DNA of 64,000 nt, taken from contig OZ018412.1 of NCBI GenBank assembly GCA_963969595.1, forward strand, positions 2,978,501 to 3,042,500, in the 5' to 3' direction. The translations under genes were made by a program, and so were the position numbers. Below are positions 11,961 to 23,348 of this stretch, piece by piece. Within the stretch, counting starts at the first letter, position 1. Each line of letters opens with the position of its first letter. The notes under the pieces were generated by a model. The model was not told where the DNA came from. It ran no database searches and saw only the letters and a list, made by a program, of their open reading frames with translations. The DNA comes from Neckera pumila (taxonomy: Eukaryota; Streptophyta; Bryopsida; Hypnales; Neckeraceae).

Positions 11961-12350
11961 AGCTCAATCTTCTTTTCTTCCTCTTATTTTTCTTTCTCCT
12001 AGCTTTTCTAGTGGGGAGCTCAATCCTCTTTTCTTCTTATTTTTCTTCCTTCCAGCCTTTCTTGTGTGGGAGCTCAATCCTCTTTTATTCCTCTCTTTTT
12101 TCTTTCTCTTAGCTTTTCTTGTGTGGAGCTCAATCCTCATTTCTTCCTCTTATTTTTCTTTCTTCCAACTTTTCTTGTGGGGAGCTCAATCCTTTTTTCT
12201 TCCTTTTATTTTTCTTTCTTCCACACTTTCTTGTTGGGAGCGCAATCCTCTTTAATTCCTCTTTTTTTTCTTTCTCCACACTTTCTTGTTGGGAGCTCAA
12301 TCCTCTTTTATTCCTCTCTTTTTTCTTTCTCCAAGCATTTTTTGTGGGGA
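11961..12350. repeat. 56-base polypyrimidine minisatellite, 7 copies
   Basis: AGCTCAATCC-type anchors occur at 11961, 12017, 12071, 12127, 12183, 12239 and 12294, a spacing of 54-56 bases. Each unit is an almost pure C/T tract of TTTTCTTCCTC type, then CTTTTCTTGTGGGG. Frames are open on both strands only because the unit has few stop codons, so the apparent ORFs at 12064-12440 are not taken as genes. Confidence 0.85.
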
Positions 12351-14300
12351 CGTTTGTGCAGCACGCAAGACAAACGCAAGGGAACCAAAACCAGGGAGCG
12401 CTTCCCAAAGCCCAGGCGCCTAGGCCCAATACCTGACTAGTACTCCAAGAGAGGGGCCGGCTACTAAGCTACAGAGTACAAGTTGGTCAAAGGCCCGCCA
12501 GCAAGTGTTGTGTATGCGCAAGTCTAAAGGCACCGAGCCGAGGAGGCGAGGAGGCCATGAAGGCTGGCAAGCAAGCAAGCCGCTTCCTGGCGCGAGTTGT
12601 CCTCCTCCGGCGCCCCCAAAGTCAAGGACTGATCTCATGCAAGCATCAGGGACGGAAGCGCGCGCGCAGCCCGCCCCGCGCAGCGCAGCGCAGGCTCCAC
12701 CAATTCGGAAAGGCGGGCCGTCTGCCTGCCGTGAACTGAAGCAGGCCCTGCACTAACTTACAGTAAGTTAATAGCTGAACTCCGTCACTACCAGCAGCTG
12801 TAAGTTGGGCCCATGCCCAGTAAAGGAAAACTACTGAACGCCTGTGTCCGTCTCGTCTAATGACTGGACGTCCAGCTTTGCCGGGCAGCCGGGGGTTTAG
12901 CCTCCTGCCTCGCCTGCCACTGCACAGGAGCCTCACAGGAGATTACTGAACAACGTGCTCGCCCTGGCCTTCTGCAGCTTCCGCCCTGCCTGCCACGAGA
13001 ATCATAATGGGAACCCAGCCCTCAGACAGACAAGCAGACGCCCAGAGCAGACCAGAGCAGAGGGGACGGATAGAATCACGGGCCGAATGATCCACGGATG
13101 CATCTCATGCCACGCCAAGGAACATTCAGTTGGTCCCAAGTGTGACAACTTTCGGAATAAAAGCTCAAAACCACTGTCAAACGTGCAAATTTGCCAAATT
13201 CAACACTCTGGTGTCAAAATGTACGGTTACCAAAATATTCTGAAGCTTCAAATTGAGGAGAGAGAGAGAGAGAGAGAGAGGAGAATAGAGTGGCCGAATG
13301 CTAGGAAGGATTCCAGATTAGCCCCGCTGCCAATTAAATGGACTGAACTTCCAAACCTAGCTAACAGCCTGCTTAACTATATTCACCTTTTTTGTAGCTG
13401 CAAATTGGGAGAGGAGGATGGAGTAGAGTGGTTTCAGTTCCGCTGTGGATGGATGGCTTTTTGGAGGGGGTGGGGTTGCCTTTCCGTGGGGGGAAAGTCC
13501 AGGCAGGCAGGCCGTCATCAGCCAGCTGCGAGGGATGGTGTGATGTGGTGGCGATGTGGCCTTCGTCCCTGGTGCTTGTGCCTGGTGGGCCTGCCTGTCT
13601 TTGCTGGGACTGAGGGGAAGTCCCCGGCCCCTCCCTCGCCTCACTGGGTCCTATATTTACCTACTTTGCGTGCGTCTTCTCCCACTCGGGTACTTGGGCC
13701 CTGCCTGCCTGGGGAAGAAGAACCTCCTTGCTGCACCTCTCTTGCTCCTCCTTTGCTTGCCTCCTAACCCCTGGGCTTGCATGCGGCGACGCAACAGAGC
13801 TCTTGTGCTCACCCTCATGCAGCTTCATGTGCCTCCGAGTTTTTCTTCCGGAGCCATGCGGGACGGCCACTTCGGGTGGACAAGACACCGAGATTTGGTC
13901 ACGCGAGAGCTTGGTCTTGGAGTTTGTCAAAGGGTTGTGTTTGAAGCGTGCGTGAGTGAGATGATGTGGGTGGGATGTTGGTGAGGGGAGGGGTTAAAGA
14001 AAAGGTTATCGCTGGGCTGGTTGGTTTTGGGCTGTTTGGTGTTTGGGAGCACTGTTTCGTGTGTGTGTGTTTGCGGAAGTGTGTGCAAGTGTTTTGCTCG
14101 ACTCTATCGTTGTGCGTTGTATGGCTAGTGGAGATGTGTCACGGTGGCTTGTGGGTCGGAGTTTTCGGGTTTTCTGTGGCTTCCGAAGTTTTCGGGACTT
14201 GTCGAGGGGACTGAAATGTGTGGCATGAAGTGGAGGTGACCTTGGTTGGTCATGAAAGAGACCCTCCTGAAGGACGTGATGTGCTTGCATGCACGATGAG
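12351..14300. other. GC-rich, CpG-containing island, no gene recognised
   Basis: Composition shifts abruptly from AT-rich to GC-rich just after the minisatellite. Overlapping frames are open on both strands (for example 12955-13767 plus, 270 codons; 13556-13984 plus, 142 codons). Their translations are rich in P, A, G, R and W, with no domain I recognise, as expected of GC-rich non-coding DNA. A GA microsatellite (13257-13281) lies inside. It could be a promoter or 5' leader region of a gene, or transferred or captured unique sequence. Which one is not decidable from the sequence. Confidence 0.45.
13257..13281. repeat. (GA)n microsatellite
   Basis: About eleven consecutive AG dinucleotides. 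Such tracts are common in eukaryotic 5' leaders and promoters, but no gene start is visible nearby. Confidence 0.9.
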
Positions 14301-14418
14301 GTAGCGGTATTTCTGGATCACAAATTTGCTCAATGCTCTCTGGAGCTTCTTCTGCTACGTCCTTGAGAGAGTTAGTCTGGACTCTCTCTTGGTCTCTGTC
14401 CTTCCGGATGGCTATCAA
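14125..14418 (-). other. coding-like minus-strand patch, unrecognised
   Basis: Open frame of 97 codons. The first ~50 residues, such as SLKDVAEEAPESIEQICD and PEIPLPHRACKHI, have mixed, protein-like composition. The rest looks less convincing. It shares phase with the decayed ORF at 14965-15774, but that has a one-in-three chance of being coincidence, and the DNA between them is not open. No family is recognised. Confidence 0.2.
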
Positions 14419-14964
14419 GAAGCTTCACAGGACATTGACTTGATTTGTGACCCTGTGATGGAGGATTTGGTGGGCAAAATTTGACCACGTTTTGTGCTCA
14501 TTTTCATCTTTCTGAGTGGTAAGGTTACCACGATCTTGAAACCATTTGACCATGTACAGTACAGTCATTTTGAGGTTCCCCACTTCCTCCTGACGCATAT
14601 GAATGCATTATTTCCTAGCATCAAATCGCTGGTTTTAATCATCATGCACGAGGGTTTCGACCCTTCTGACACCTAGTTTGAAACTGCGCCTGGAATATTT
14701 TGGTCTCTCCGTATCCTGAGCTTAATCGTGCTGTCATTGTTATGGGAAAATAGTTGTTTCTATTTCTGCTTTTCTTTTCGTGTTTGCAAAATCTGATATT
14801 AGTTTGTACTAGTGTTGGTACACATCCACACAGCTCTTTCATGGTGCAGTGGTTGGTATGTCACATTGAGCATCCCTCGATCAGGGGATCCTATTGAAGA
14901 CTTTTCTGATTTGCAGTTCCTGCTTCAGTTGAGTTCACAGATTGTTTCGCACGTTCTACGCATG

Positions 14965-15774
14965 TTATGACCAGCCGTCAAGTAATCTTGACAAGGTACA
15001 CTCTATTTCCACTCTTGAAACGATCTCCTCACGCCGGAGATGAGAAGTTTCAGTCACTAAAAGTGCATCACGTAATGCAGTTCCAAGTTGGTCCATGATG
15101 AAGTTCCACAATGCGATGGTGTTTACTGAATATCGCTTGTCGCACTTGACAATGTAGTGGATTAGCAGGACGATCATACCTTAGGCATTTGCCTTTGCAA
15201 CCCTTGACTTGTCGAAGTTATCAGAAGTCTAATAATCACCAACAAGACGGTGCTAGGTTGGCACACGTACTTAGATACCATCTTCCCTGATGAAGATATT
15301 TTCTATTGTGACGTGGGCGGTTGTTCACATAATATCAATCTTGGCTTGTACCCTTATTGTCTGTAAACATCAAAAGAGTACTTGTCCTGAAAGAGAAGGA
15401 CGTTGCATTTCATGTTTCCATTATGGTTTCGATGGCATACCCGTGTACCATGCAAGTGCTATTTCTGCCTGTAGATTAGGTGTATAATGGAGGTCAAGAG
15501 TATGTATACCAATGCATTTGTAAACGAATTTGTCTTCAGATAATTCTCCAAGGAGTTGATACTCTTCAGCCCATGGTTGAATGTTGTTCACTGATCTGTA
15601 TCTGCAAGCTATTTGCGGGTATGGTAGTATAGATGCGGTCAGGGAGCATATCCTCTCCCCTTCTGTTATTCCTGTTATTGAAGCCACGGAGGGGGCAGTG
15701 CCGTGCCGTGGTGTGGCAGCACTGTCCTTGATACTCGCAGGGTCGTTACTAACAGCGCAGTACAGCACTTCCAA
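14965..15774 (-). pseudogene. decayed protein-coding sequence with in-frame stops
   Basis: One minus-strand frame reads as protein-like sequence for ~270 codons but is cut by seven stops. The upstream part (15421-15774) is open and includes the segments QIACRYRSVNNIQPWAEEYQ and HTLDLHYTPNLQAEIAL. After the stops comes an open end (14965-15177) including HYIVKCDKRYSVNTIALWNF and ALRDALLVTETSHLRREE. Between them, stops occur as TAA, TGA, TGA, TAA, TAG, TAG and TAA. All seven could have come from Q or W codons by C-to-T changes on one strand or the other. I recognise no family. No start, introns or partner exons can be defined. The alternative, a chance open frame, is less likely given the composition on both sides of the stops. 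Confidence 0.4.
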
Positions 15775-17160
15775 CTACCATTGCCCTCACGGATATTCTC
15801 ACACAAGGGATAACATCTGTTATTGATGGCTGTTCTCATTTAGACTCCCCTCCGTGCTTCCTAACTTATCCAAACCTCAACCCTTGCTCTGCACACTTGA
15901 TGTGCATATTGTCTCATCTCACCAGCCTCTACCGCAACCGCAATGTCGTTACAACCGAAGTTGCAGTGTCTTATAAAAGTACTCACTCAGAGTAATCATG
16001 TCATAATAAGTACCCCTCTCTGAGTTCTTTCATTACTGATTACTGATAAGCAGGAAAAAACCCACTTCTGAAGCTCAATCGCAAATCATAGTTTTGCTCT
16101 AACTACAAGCCTCATCCCAACAGCGACGGAGGCCCAGAAAGTCATCCGGGACGCGTGTTCGCACCGCGTGGGCCCAATCGTGCAGCACTACCCAAACCGA
16201 AATAATTGTAGGACAGAGTGTGACCCCCGGTGAACAGTAACACTCGTGATGCTATCGCATTCACAACCCGTTCTCTTTCTGCACCTGTAGGGCTCCCCTG
16301 CTGCATAGTGAAGCTACAGGAGTGGCCCCATCACTAGCCTGGCTAGCAGAGTCTCAACAGATCCATCAGTAGTGCAGCAGGCCTGCTATGGGAAGCCTAT
16401 CATATCAATCTCGCTCACACCACCTACTCCACCGCTCTTTCAGCAGGCAGGCGCTTCATTCAATTTCAATCGCTCATTCTGAAGACGAGACACAGATCGA
16501 TGGCAACAACTGGACTTGCTGATGCATGAGCTTTAACTTGCTGCTTGCCCCAATGTTGAGAGCACGTCTTCAATGCTCTCGTGACCATGAAACTCTCGTG
16601 GTCCGTTTTCTGAATGATGCCCCGCACTGTCTGTCTGTCTCTCTGTCTGTCTGTGTTGCCTGAGCTTTTAACTTGAATCTCAAGCTAGCTAAGTGTGCAA
16701 TCAAGTCCGTATCTCCGTCCCCATCGTCTTGAAGTCTGCATCGTGGCCGGGTCTGCGTCAAGGTTGAGGTAATCACGGAGTCTCTCACTGCTACTGCTGC
16801 TGTGTGGACCCAGTTTGCTCTTCCACTCAGTCAAACAACAACAGATCATTCAGCTTATAGCTTAAGTTATGACCTTTCGCAAGGCACTAGCAAACTAAGC
16901 TACGGGCCTATAGGCAAGCCTGACGTCGTAAAGACGGGTCAGAGTCGGTTTCTCTTGGTCCTGACGGTGAGCAGGATGTGCTCTAGACTGGGAGCTTTTG
17001 GTCTGCCGAGCTTTTAAAATAGTGTTTGTTTTTGAATTAGTGATGAAGGAAGTTTACTTCAATGGCGGACTTTCAGTCGGAAGATTTTTCCCATGGAACA
17101 AGAGAATGCGGATTGTGTGTGTGTGGATTAGTCTTCGTTTTTGAGGTTTGCGCACTCCAA
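15775..17160. other. moderate-GC, unique-looking region, no gene recognised
   Basis: Composition is closer to balanced than in the flanks and no transposon termini are seen. Open frames are short (71-72 codons at 16570-16788 minus and 16802-17017 plus) and unrecognised. A TGTC microsatellite lies at about 16628-16655. Confidence 0.35.
16628..16655. repeat. (TGTC)n microsatellite
   Basis: Repeated TGTC with one TCTC interruption. Confidence 0.8.
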
Positions 17161-17163
17161 TGA

Positions 17164-17315
17164 TGGGCAATTTCATTTAAATGGCGACATTTTTTTCAAA
17201 ATGGCATGAAAAATAGTTCACAATGGCCATTCTAAATCTATACTTGTCCTAGATGGTGAAAATGGCACACTGTCAAAGCGGCACTTGAAATACCGCCATT
17301 TTAATGAAATTGCCC
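17164..17315. mobile_element. small MITE with ~22-base TIRs
   Basis: The left end TGGGCAATTTCATTTAAATG matches the right end CATTTTAATGAAATTGCCCA read in reverse complement, with one mismatch. Length is 152 bases. No target duplication is clear and the superfamily is not assigned. Confidence 0.6.
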
Positions 17316-17469
17316 ACAGTGTCTCAATTTTTGCACTGAAAAACATTACATTACATTATAGTTTGACTAAAATGGCTACAATGGCTATAATGGACAAGAG
17401 GCAATATGATTAGTAGAATCTTTGTCATGAGAAATAATATACCTTGTCACAAAAGCTAGGAATGTTAAT

Positions 17470-18240
17470 TCTCATAACAAACCTATAACATCAAGTTACT
17501 TGATGTAATCTCAAGTTATTTCTCATAGCAAACCTATACTTTTCAAGTTACCTGACGTAACCTCAAATAAACTCACATTTAACCTCAAGTTATTTTTCAT
17601 AGTGAACCTATACTTTCAAGTTACTTGACTTACCAGTAGCAAGTTGACGTTCCATCTCAAGTTATTTCTTTCAAGTTATCTAACATGACCAATAGTAAAT
17701 TAACATTCAACCTCCGGCTGTTTCTCCTAGCAAACTTGTACTTTCAAGTTACATAATATAACCTCAAGTAAATTGGTATTTGACCTCAGATTATTTCTCC
17801 TAGCAAACCTAATATACTTTCAAGTTACTTAACGTAACCTCAAATCATTTCTCATAGCAAACCTATACTTTAAGTTACTTGACATAACGTCAAGTAAACT
17901 GACATTCAACCCCAAGTAAATTCAACTTCAAGTAAAGTGACATTCAACCTCAAGTGAAGTGACATTTAACCTCAAGTTCTTCTCCTGGCAAACCTATACT
18001 TTGGCAAATTACCTAACGAAATCTCAAGTTATTTTTCATAGTGAACTTATACTTTTCAAATTACATGATGTAAGCTCAAGGAAAAAGCTCAAGTAAATTG
18101 ACATTCATCTTCAAGTTATTTCTCATAGTGTACCTATACTTTCAAGTTACATGACATAATCTCTAGTAAATTGACATTCAACCTCATGTTATTTCTCCTA
18201 ACAAACCTATACTTTTCGAGTTAGCTGACATAACCTTGTA
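17470..18240. repeat. degenerate minisatellite, CAAGTTA-rich
   Basis: Repeats of TTTCAAGTTACTTGACGTAA, CTCAAGTAAATTGACATTCA and TTATTTCTCATAGCAAACCT in varying order. CTATACTTT-type anchors lie near 17532, 17607, 17738, 17812, 17863, 17994, 18050, 18133 and 18208, a spacing of about 51-83 or ~131 bases. CAAGTTACTTG is itself an 11-base palindrome repeated through the array. Confidence 0.7.
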
Positions 18241-18409
18241 GATGCCCTAGAATATTGACTCAAAAGAAGGGGAATTATCTTTTTTGTTTTCTAGTCTTAG
18301 TTCTATCGAGGGAGTTTTCACCTCTTTGTGACATTATTTCTTGGGTATATTGGCCTCTTTCTTCAAGTTGAAGGGAGAAGAGAGTACTATTGAACAATAT
18401 TAAATTCTA

Positions 18410-18548
18410 AGGTAGACATATCCAATCCCACCCACTTATAAATGCCTCCTTTATGTATCAACGTTCCACATTTGTTTTCCAAGAATGCACTCCATCCATA
18501 TATAAGGGCGGAATTGAGTGAAGTGTTGGGGAATGGGTATGTCTACCT
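18410..18548. mobile_element. 139-base MITE with TA flanks (Tc1/mariner or Stowaway type)
   Basis: AGGTAGACATATCCAATCCC at the left pairs with GGGAATGGGTATGTCTACCT at the right, with two mismatches, and each end is bounded by TA. TA duplication with short TIRs fits Tc1/mariner-type MITEs. There is no coding capacity. Confidence 0.6.
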
Positions 18549-18550
18549 TA

Positions 18551-18997
18551 ATCCTGAATGCAACCTTACATTTCAAGGAAATAACATATCTCACTTCATC
18601 TAATGAAAAGGTGTCATCCTTAATCAATGGAGTCAATTGAGGTTATGATCATTTTCTTTTTCAATAGTACAAAATGACATGTAGGAGGTTCATAAAGCAC
18701 TCGGACCATAAAAGCATCCACCTCCTAAAATTTACTCATTATTTGCATTCTTATTTCACCAACAATGTACAAAATAGTGTACATTTCAGGAAGTGGATGT
18801 TTTTCAAGCCCACTATATTTCAACTTCAAAAAGTCATAACTAATTCCACGAAGTTCCCCCAAAAATGAAACGACTTGGGTTAAATGCCAATTCCATTTGT
18901 CTTTCAAGAAAAATTTTACCAAAAAACATTTCACGAAGTCTACCCTCCCCAAATTAATTTCCAGCTCTGAAAATGGGAGCTTTGGGGACTTCTTACC
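18551..18997. other. AT-rich spacer, nothing recognised
   Basis: Only short ORFs (64 and 75 codons) overlapping on opposite strands. Confidence 0.35.
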
Positions 18998-19000
18998 TTA

Positions 19001-19149
19001 GGGCCTATTTACACCCAAAACCTTAGGTTGGAGCCCAAAGAAATGTAATGTTTTGATTGAAAGATAGCTATAGACCCAAAGCAAAGATCCAATTAAAGCA
19101 TTCCATTTTTTTGGGGTCCAACCCAAAGTTTTTGGGTGTAAACAAGCCC
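19001..19149. mobile_element. Tourist-like MITE (PIF/Harbinger type)
   Basis: The left end GGGCCTATTTACACCCAAAA pairs with the right end TTTTTGGGTGTAAACAAGCCC in reverse complement, almost perfectly. Both sides carry the trinucleotide TTA. TTA duplication and GGGCCTRTTT termini are the standard signature of Tourist/Harbinger MITEs. Length is 149 bases. Confidence 0.7.
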
Positions 19150-19897
19150 TTAGTTTGTGTTTATTTTCATTTGAATCAAGCAAAATGACAGTTCATTTGG
19201 TTTCAAAGGCTCCTTGTCATTCTTGTTGCCGGTCTTTTCCTCTATAAGTTATGGAGGATTTTTTGATTTTTTTGAAAAAAATGATACAAGATTTCTTGTC
19301 TTGTTTTGAAACAAACAAACAATTTCCATTGCAAGGAGAAACAGTACATCGAACCAGAGGCAAACCTCGGCGGACTTTTTTACATTTTCAGCAAACTAAG
19401 CAAGTACCCTTTTTCTTTTCTTTTTTAACGAAACAGGATTTCATTGCAGAGGGATAAATTACAAGCCCACCAGCCACAAGTGGCCTGGTGGGAGGCAAAC
19501 AAAGACACTATGGAGGATTTATTGGAAACAAAGGTTGATTGGTGCACAGGTAACATTTTTTTATATTTTTTTAATCAAATGAAACAGACCACTGGTAACC
19601 TTGGGTTATGGACCATGTGCAAGTCTCCATCACATGCACAATTGCATTATTGCACATGCTTGATTACCTTATACCTGGACAAGAGGAGAAAGTGAAGAAT
19701 AAAAGGGTCAGAGTCGAGAGTCAATTATCATTAATTAGACAAAATCTAACCACCATGTTAATCAGATTATCCACTGCTGATGAAGTTAGTGATTACTGTG
19801 ATTGATTAAATTGATTATTAGTGCAACAAGCAACTCCTTCACGTAAGCTTAACTTACAGCAGTAACTTTTGTATATGAGTGTGATTCATCTAAGTTA
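19150..19897. other. spacer, nothing recognised
   Basis: Overlapping ORFs of 65-83 codons (19251-19805) are unrecognised and lack supporting structure. No repeat structure is seen. Confidence 0.3.
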
Positions 19898-20780
19898 CTG
19901 TACACCCCCCTACAAGAAAGATTGACGCCCCCCTTTTGCACCGTTCAGTCTTTCTACATTACTTTGAACATAATTGACATTTCTTGTTTTCGTCAATCAA
20001 CATTTATGTCTAACCCAATCTCCTTCAAGTATACCAAATTTTCAATTTCAAAAAACCAAAACTCCATTTTTGGTGAATTTTTTTAATTTTTTTCACGGTT
20101 TTACATGAAAATTCATAGAAAAGTATTAATGATGAATTTTTTTAATTTAATTGCGGAGAAACGTAGGAAACATCCAAGCGCACATCTTTCCTTCAACAAA
20201 CATCTCCAAAAAGCTTTCACAATTATCGTGGCAGAAGTTACAGTGGAGGCGTGAATAGTGCCCAAAATTTTGAAAATTCATGTCTCTTTCTTATGATTGG
20301 ATTTTGATAAAGTAATTGTACCATCATGCTCAAATGTGTAAAATTAGTTACAATGTGAGTGAAAAAAAACAAAATCTAATTACAATAAAGAGATATGAAT
20401 TTTCAAAGTTTTGAGCACTATTCATGCCTCCACTATAACTTCTGCCACAATAATTGTGAAACTTTTTTGGAGATGTTTGTTGAAGGAAAGATGTGCATTT
20501 GGATGTTTTCTACGTATCTCCGCAATTAAATTAAAAAAATTCATCATTAATATTTTTCTATGAATTTTCATGTAAAACCGTGAAAAACAATTAAAAGAAT
20601 TCACCAAAAATGGAGTTTTGGTTTTTTGAAATTGAAAGTTTGGTATACTTGACGGAGATTGGGTTAGACACAAATGCTGATTGACGAAAACAAGAAATAT
20701 CAATTATGTTCAAAGTAATGTCAAAAAAGCTGAAGGGTGCAAAAGGGGGGCGTCAACCTTTCTTGTAGGGGGGTGTACTG
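19898..20780. mobile_element. palindromic Tc1/mariner-like foldback element
   Basis: The termini are CTGTACACCCCCCTACAAG and CTTGTAGGGGGGTGTACTG, each bounded by TA, which fits Tc1/mariner-type insertion. The whole element is a palindrome. Arms of about 413 bases (19898-20310 and 20368-20780) pair at high identity by eye around a ~57-base loop. Nested blocks such as GATGAATTTTTTTAATTTAA and TTCATGTAAAACCGTG recur inverted. No transposase is encoded. As RNA it would fold into a long hairpin. Confidence 0.75.
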
Positions 20781-20782
20781 TA

Positions 20783-20836
20783 GTTTTTTTGTTTTTCTGT
20801 TTTTCTGTTTTTCTGTTTTTCTGTTTTGTTTTTGAC
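20783..20836. repeat. (GTTTTTCT)n low-complexity tract
   Basis: Repeats of GTTTTTCT immediately after the palindromic element. Confidence 0.8.
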
Positions 20837-21599
20837 ACAATCGAAAGGTTACTGTAGGTTAGGTTAAGTTCCGTGGCCATGTGAGCCCAATCATGATAAT
20901 CTCCTCTGTGCCAATCATGCTATTGAAATAGGTGAATTCCTAAAGTAAAGTAGCAATGGAACCGACTGACATCAGTGAGCCGATCATCGTGATTCATGCT
21001 TATTACATTTAATGACCATCATCCTTGGGAATCATTGGGATGGAAGCCAAAATAGTGTGACGTTTTTTGTTTTTCCTTTTGGATTTATGACCCAAACTGA
21101 AACTGAACAGAAGGGTCCGTTACCGTTTTGTTTTGTTTTGTTTTTTTAACAAATGGCAGTAGCTGTTTAGCTGCAAAGAAAAAGAATCAAATACACAACA
21201 TGTTATTAACGTATCGGCATTTGAAAAGGAGATGAGGTAGAGGGGTCAGTTTTAGTGTTTGTTTTTCTTTTGTCACTGTTTTGACACATTTGGATGTATG
21301 TCCTTGTTTGGCTGTCTTGAGAAGTGCAGTAATCATCTGTTCAGAATCTTTCAGTTCTGGCTGCATGAGAATGAGGAAAGGACGCACCTGACCTTACCCA
21401 GGGAGGCACCTCCCCAGTCCCCACGGTTAACTAGAAGAGCATGGTAAGGGTAACAGCTTTTCAGTTTTCTTTCTGAGGAAATCTTCAAAGAGGACGGAGT
21501 GGGGAACCCGGCAGGCGGCTCGGCCAGTTCTGGTGAAATTCAGTACCAATATTCTCAGCTTCAGAGCTCATAAGCTCCCACCTTAACTCACTTAGTGAT
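20837..21599. other. mixed-composition spacer, no gene recognised
   Basis: Somewhat GC-richer patches (21380-21600) sit among AT-rich DNA. Opposing ORFs at 21187-21447 are short and unrecognised. Confidence 0.3.
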
Positions 21600-22135
21600 A
21601 AAGACAAAGAAAAAAAGAAAAAAAGTCTGCCAAAATTGGACTTACAAACTTAGTTAGGGACATTTCATACTATGGACAAAGAAAAGAAAAGAAAAGTCTA
21701 GAATTTTTTAATTTTTTAATTTTTTAAATTTTCTGGCACAAACTATTGCATTTAAAAAAAAAATTACAAGTCTAGAAAAATTTGACTTTCAAACTAAGGG
21801 CCACTTCACACTATGGACAAAGAAAAGAAAAAGTCTTGCAAAATTTGACTTTTGAACTAAGGGCCACTTCATACTATAGACAAAGAAAAAAATAGTCTTG
21901 CAAAAATTTGACTTTCAAACTAAGGGCCACTTCACACTATGGACAAAGAAGAAAAAGTCTTGCAAAAGTTTGACTTTCAAACTATGGGCCACTTCATACT
22001 ATCTACAAAGAGAAAAAAAGTCTACAAAAATTTGACTTTCAAACTAAAGGTTAGTTCACAGTATGGACAAAGAGAAAAAAAAGTCTACAAAAAAATTAAC
22101 TTTCAAACTAAGGGCTACTTCATACTATGGTTGCC
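21600..22135. repeat. ~63-base minisatellite, about seven copies
   Basis: ACTATGGACAAAG-type anchors lie near 21667, 21811, 21872, 21936, 22000, 22062 and 22125. The later spacings are 61-64 bases. The unit reads AACTAAGGGCCACTTCACAC, then TATGGACAAAGAAAAG, then AAGTCTTGCAAAAATTTGAC. The first interval is longer (144 bases) because of an A/T-rich insertion. The ORF across 21939-22199 is only the repeat translated. Confidence 0.8.
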
Positions 22136-22412
22136 CAACTTGAGAGGGTGTTGGAGTGAGCGGAAAAACTTTATTGAAAGTTCAAAGAAAAGAATTTGAA
22201 ATATTGGCATTAAAATTTTGAATTATTTTGAATAAGTACTTTTAATTGAGACACAATAATTTACTAATGCATTAAAAGAATAGAAGGAGAGAGAGAGAGA
22301 ATGTTATAGAGTAAAAATATATATAACAAAATAATAACAAAATCATGTGATAAAGATAGAATTATGACATATTGTCAAAATTTTGGAATCAGATTATTGT
22401 TGTCATATCATA

Positions 22413-23348
22413 TTAACCCCTAAAAGACCAACATGCGTTTTTTGGCTACATAAAATTTTTGGGCAGGTACGTGTGACTAGAGATTTCTATATTTTTGGCC
22501 CAAATTTTAATAGAAGGTGGAAGTAAGGTGTATCTTTCATGCGCACAAAATTTCATGACATTTGGAAATATGAGTAAAAAGTTATGGCCTAATATGTTAC
22601 TTTTTTTCATAACCGGGCAGTCTGGGCAAATAAAAAAAATCACCTTTTTCAAAAACAAAAGTTTGAAATCGGATTTCTAGAGTTATAAATATGTGGAAAG
22701 CTTTCAATCATTCCATTTTTATCAATGGGTCAAAAGTTATGAGGAGTTTTTGATTGCGCGCAATTATGGATTCTCTATTAAAAAATAAACTTAGAAGTCC
22801 TTTGTCTTATTCAATTTTCAATACTTTTTGAAAAAATTAAAATCATAGGATGAATATTGATTATTACAACATTGCAACCATTGGGATTGGCATTTTTCAG
22901 TTCCATAATTAAATTCTTAACAATTTAATATTTTGAATCATTCTCTACTTCTTTCTACTTACAGTTTTTTTCTTATATCTTGTACAATTCCAAATGGTGT
23001 GAAAATTTTCAAATATGCAGCCAACTTATCTAGGAAAAATAACCTTAAGAAGCACCACCATTTTGGACATAAATCGTTTTTTTATCAAAAAGTGAGGTTG
23101 TGAAGTGTAGCTGCCCTGTTTTTTGTAGGGCCAAAAAAATGATTTTAATGAATTTTAATGATTTTATCTTGCAATCCACGCGGTGGATAATTCTATAATT
23201 TTTACCACATGTTCTCAAGTCAGCATATTACAAAATCCTACGGTTAGATGTGTATAAAAAAAATCCAAAAATTTGGTACTTTCTTCTAAAAATGGCAATT
23301 TTTGAACATTTTTCTATGAAAATATTGTCATGGAACTTTATGGGTTAA
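22413..23348 (-). mobile_element. piggyBac-like MITE, family B, reverse orientation
   Basis: Starts TTAACCCCTAAAAGACCAAC and closes with GGAACTTTATGGGTTAA. Internal B blocks are present in reverse (TCCAAATGGTGTGAAAATTT, then GCAGCCAACTTATCTAGG). Length is 936 bases; non-coding. Confidence 0.75.

Noticed and set aside
12064..12440. Several overlapping ORFs of 60-124 codons on both strands.
   Set aside because: They are the 56-base C/T minisatellite read in all frames; openness comes from the unit lacking stop codons.
12955..13767. 270-codon plus-strand ORF, the longest in the window.
   Set aside because: It lies in GC-rich DNA where stops are rare, crosses a GA microsatellite (read as an RE repeat), overlaps other open frames on both strands and shows no domain.
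14842..14895. tRNA-like stretch: an A-box match (TGGTGCAGTGG) and, ~35 bases on, CCTCGATCAGG with an ATCCC/GGGAT stem.
   Set aside because: No acceptor stem or anticodon arm can be folded, the T-loop length is wrong and the B-box consensus fails. At most a tRNA-derived relic.
21939..22199. 86-codon ORF with repeated KKVYKN-type motifs.
   Set aside because: Translation of the 63-base tandem repeat, in frame because three period lengths are divisible by three.
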